From JABWCE01 sp964355045 (GTDB taxonomy: Bacteria; Bacteroidota; Bacteroidia; NS11-12g; UBA9320): a stretch of 6,054 bases of DNA. The stretch is from contig CAYHCM010000192.1 of NCBI GenBank assembly GCA_964355045.1, positions 1 through 6,054 on the forward strand, written 5' to 3'. Below, piece by piece: positions 4,587-6,054 of the stretch. The position numbers and the translations under genes were made by a program. Each line of letters begins with the position of its first letter. The stretch's first letter is position 1. Under the pieces are notes generated by a model. It ran no database searches and was not told the DNA's origin. It saw only the letters and a list, made by a program, of their open reading frames with translations.

Positions 4587-5717
4587 TTAATCAATCAAAA
4601 TTTTAATTTCCTGCCGCAACTTTCCTTCCGTAACCAATAAATTATAATATCCTGCGGTAACATCAATAATTACAATAGGCTGGGTATAATCCAACTGATA
4701 TTTGGCAACTATTTTTCCATTCAAATCAATCAAGGATGCACTCACTTTTTTAGTTTCATCAATCAATGAAATTACATGTTCGCCAAATGCCTGCTTATAA
4801 TTTATTAATAAATTTTGGGCTTTATTGGTATCTCTAAAACCAAGTGTGTATAAATCCTTAATACTTCCCTGATAAAGATTTCTTCCCCCCAAAAGATCAA
4901 AATATTCATCGGTTATATAAAACTCGATATTGGTATAAAACACAATGGCTTCCTTTTGGGTAAAAGAATTAAAGGTAACAGTTTTAACTTTTCCTTTAAA
5001 AAAATTATCATCTGTAAATTCAGTAAACACAAACATTTTATCACTCGAAAGCAAGGCCACTTTTTTATTATCCGGCGAAATGTCGGCGGCAGAAATCCAC
5101 CACTGTTCTTTGTAACCTGTCCCGGTTTTAAAACTGTCAATTAACTTAGCGGTGTATTGTCCGGGCGTTGAAGGGATTTTATATAAATAGGTATAGCCTG
5201 TAAAAGGGACGGTGCGGTTTTTTGAAAAAATATAAAGGCTGTTGTTAAAATATAACATGGCCTCGGCATCAAAGTTTAAATGGGCATTATCGGGTGGAAA
5301 TTGAGTTTGGTTTGGGTATGAAAAATTAATAATCTCAGGCACAAATAGTTCTGTATCCAGGCTATCAGGATTTGGAATTTTATATATTTTGAGGTCTTTT
5401 CGGTTGTTATCGTTGTTGCCAATATCACCGATATAAAAATTTTTGCCATCGGAGGTTATATCTTCCCAATCTAAATTGGGTGTATTTTTAATAAATATGG
5501 TTTTTAATAAAATTCCAAGAGTATCCACTTTATAAAGTACCGGTTCGCCGCCACTGTCGTTATGCGTCCAGATATAAAAAGGGTTTGTGGTTTCAATACC
5601 GGATGTTTCCTGAACAATAGAAGGAAGGGTGGTAACTTTTCGCAATGCAATGGTTTGGGCAAAAATGCCGTTTGATAAAAAAATAAAATATAAAATCAGG
5701 AATTTTCGATTCATCAT
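4587..5717 (-). CDS. T9SS-exported beta-propeller-like protein
   Basis: The protein has 376 residues. A signal peptide ends in GIFAQ (17-21). The main domain (about 25-310) is rich in short beta strands with acidic motifs: ETSG (37-40), NDSGG (53-57), DWED (83-86), GDIGNN (97-102), FDAEAM (149-154), QKEAI (254-258) and TDE (269-271). The spacing suggests a beta-propeller whose conserved acids line one face, probably for metal or ligand binding; this is inference. Residues 320-376 form a Por-secretion tail: SASLIDLNGKIVAKY, IDVTAGYYNLLV, then RQEIKIL at the end. That is the C-terminal signal recognised by the type IX secretion system, so the protein should be released or anchored outside the cell. 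Two ATGs (5717, 5714) begin the frame; the first is given and the second is equally possible. A good promoter lies just upstream. The substrate is unknown. Confidence 0.85.
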   Translation of the reverse strand: MMNRKFLILYFIFLSNGIFAQTIALRKVTTLPSIVQETSGIETTNPFYIWTHNDSGGEPVLYKVDTLGILLKTIFIKNTPNLDWEDITSDGKNFYIGDIGNNDNNRKDLKIYKIPNPDSLDTELFVPEIINFSYPNQTQFPPDNAHLNFDAEAMLYFNNSLYIFSKNRTVPFTGYTYLYKIPSTPGQYTAKLIDSFKTGTGYKEQWWISAADISPDNKKVALLSSDKMFVFTEFTDDNFFKGKVKTVTFNSFTQKEAIVFYTNIEFYITDEYFDLLGGRNLYQGSIKDLYTLGFRDTNKAQNLLINYKQAFGEHVISLIDETKKVSASLIDLNGKIVAKYQLDYTQPIVIIDVTAGYYNLLVTEGKLRQEIKILID

Positions 5718-5727
5718 ATGTATTGTT

Positions 5728-5760
5728 CAAAATTAGTTTTTCTTGCCACTAAATCACAAA
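5728..5760 (-). promoter_or_regulatory. Bacteroidota-type promoter of the T9SS gene
   Basis: On the minus strand TTTG (5760-5757) is followed after 21 bases by TAATTTTG (5735-5728), a perfect TAnnTTTG. This matches the -33/-7 promoter of the phylum. Transcription would start only a few bases before the ATG at 5717, giving a very short or almost absent leader. The -33 box lies inside the repeat at 5745-5826. Confidence 0.65.
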
Positions 5761-5826
5761 GGCACAAAAGTTAATTCTAGCCTCATAAGAGCTTAGTGGG
5801 ACTTAGTGTTTTCGAGCTTTTGTGGC
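5745..5826. repeat. imperfect palindrome built of GTG-containing repeat units
   Basis: The ends are GCCAC (5745-5749) and GTGGC (5822-5826), and the centre is CTC-ataa-GAG (5782-5791). The left half, read on the minus strand, gives CTTTTGTG, CCTTTGTG and ATTTAGTGGC in a row. The right half, on the plus strand, gives CTTAGTGG, ACTTAGTG and CTTTTGTGGC. It resembles 'cctttgtg/ttagtgg' interspersed repeats often seen between Bacteroidota genes. It overlaps the transporter's last codons and the next gene's promoter. Confidence 0.65.
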
Positions 5827-6054
5827 TAAAAAATATATTGAGCAACAAACCTGCAATAACTATTATTATACCCAGCCAAGCCAAAGAAGTTGGGATTTCA
5901 TTAAAAAAAATAATTCCATTGATGATTGCATAAATTATACCCATGTTGGTAAAAATAGCGATGGTTCCTACTTTTTCATTTTGATAAGCTAGGGTCATAA
6001 AGTATTGTGCAGTCTGAGTTAAGATACCCATACAAAAAAGATAAAACCAATCCA
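5783..6054 (-). CDS. EamA/DMT-family membrane transporter, C-terminal part
   Basis: The start lies beyond the right edge; the frame is open to the last base, giving 89 visible codons (DWFYLFC precedes the internal Met at 6031, which is not the start). Three membrane helices are visible: WFYLFCMGILTQTAQYFMTL, GTIAIFTNMGIIYAIINGII and SLAWLGIIIVIAGLLLNIFF. They have the typical EamA ending 'Ayq.ekvg.ia...n....ii.giiffnE.pt...lGi.iIi.Gl' with the conserved Glu in FFNEIPT. Proteins of this family export or exchange small metabolites across the inner membrane; the substrate cannot be told. The last 14 residues (SHKSSKTLSPTKLL) are encoded by an interspersed repeat rather than by family sequence. 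The T9SS gene follows on the same strand after 65 bases with its own promoter. Confidence 0.8.
   Translation of the reverse strand, partial: DWFYLFCMGILTQTAQYFMTLAYQNEKVGTIAIFTNMGIIYAIINGIIFFNEIPTSLAWLGIIIVIAGLLLNIFFSHKSSKTLSPTKLL

Noticed and set aside
4956..5144. Plus-strand open frame inside the T9SS gene, and similar shadow frames in the dinD, lipoprotein and ABC genes
   Set aside because: They lie opposite or out of frame with well-supported genes and show no family features.

Overview
The window is AT-rich DNA of a Bacteroidota (Bacteroidetes) bacterium, probably an environmental or metagenome-derived scaffold. Four things point there: a secreted protein with a type IX secretion (T9SS) C-terminal sorting domain, a lipoprotein with a relaxed lipobox, starts with A-rich leaders in place of Shine-Dalgarno sites, and a good TTTG/TAnnTTTG promoter. 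A run of exactly 100 N at 2478-2577 is a scaffold-gap placeholder, so order and length around it rest on assembly.

Left part, plus strand (1-2160): a Rho-independent terminator of an upstream unit, a stand-alone dinD-like gene (175-1011) with its own weaker terminator, and a secreted lipoprotein of unknown function (1180-1773). Next comes the first quarter-kilobase of a 7TMR-DISM-type sensor gene (from 1977). It breaks off after about 53 codons and runs into the 3' end of the next gene, which lies on the other strand.

Middle, minus strand (2160-3710): a full-length-type ABC exporter half-transporter (permease fused to ATPase). Its nucleotide-binding domain is interrupted by the N gap. The missing piece holds the Q-loop and LSGGQ signature and should be about 0.3 kb rather than 100 bases.

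3711-4402: the most interesting part. A short minus-strand gene (4193-4402) resembles the antitoxins of Bacteroidota RelE/ParE modules. Where its toxin should follow there is a cluster of REP-like palindromes, each with a GTAG at the 5' foot of a hairpin and in alternating orientation. The cluster is bracketed by 16-base near-identical direct repeats. Beyond it lies an in-frame 33-residue fragment matching the C-terminal end of a RelE/ParE toxin and ending at a proper stop. I read this as a toxin-antitoxin locus whose toxin 5' half was replaced by the repeat cluster, leaving an orphan antitoxin.

Right part, minus strand (4403-6054): a perfect 11-bp-arm palindrome, a T9SS-exported beta-propeller-like protein (4587-5717) with a recognisable promoter, and the 3' end of an EamA/DMT-type membrane transporter cut by the window edge. 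A second repeat family, with GTG-containing units in an imperfect palindrome (5745-5826), lies between these two genes. It supplies both the last 14 codons of the transporter and the -33 box of the next gene. No CRISPR array, rRNA or tRNA gene was seen. The theme of the region is repeat-driven remodelling of otherwise ordinary genes.
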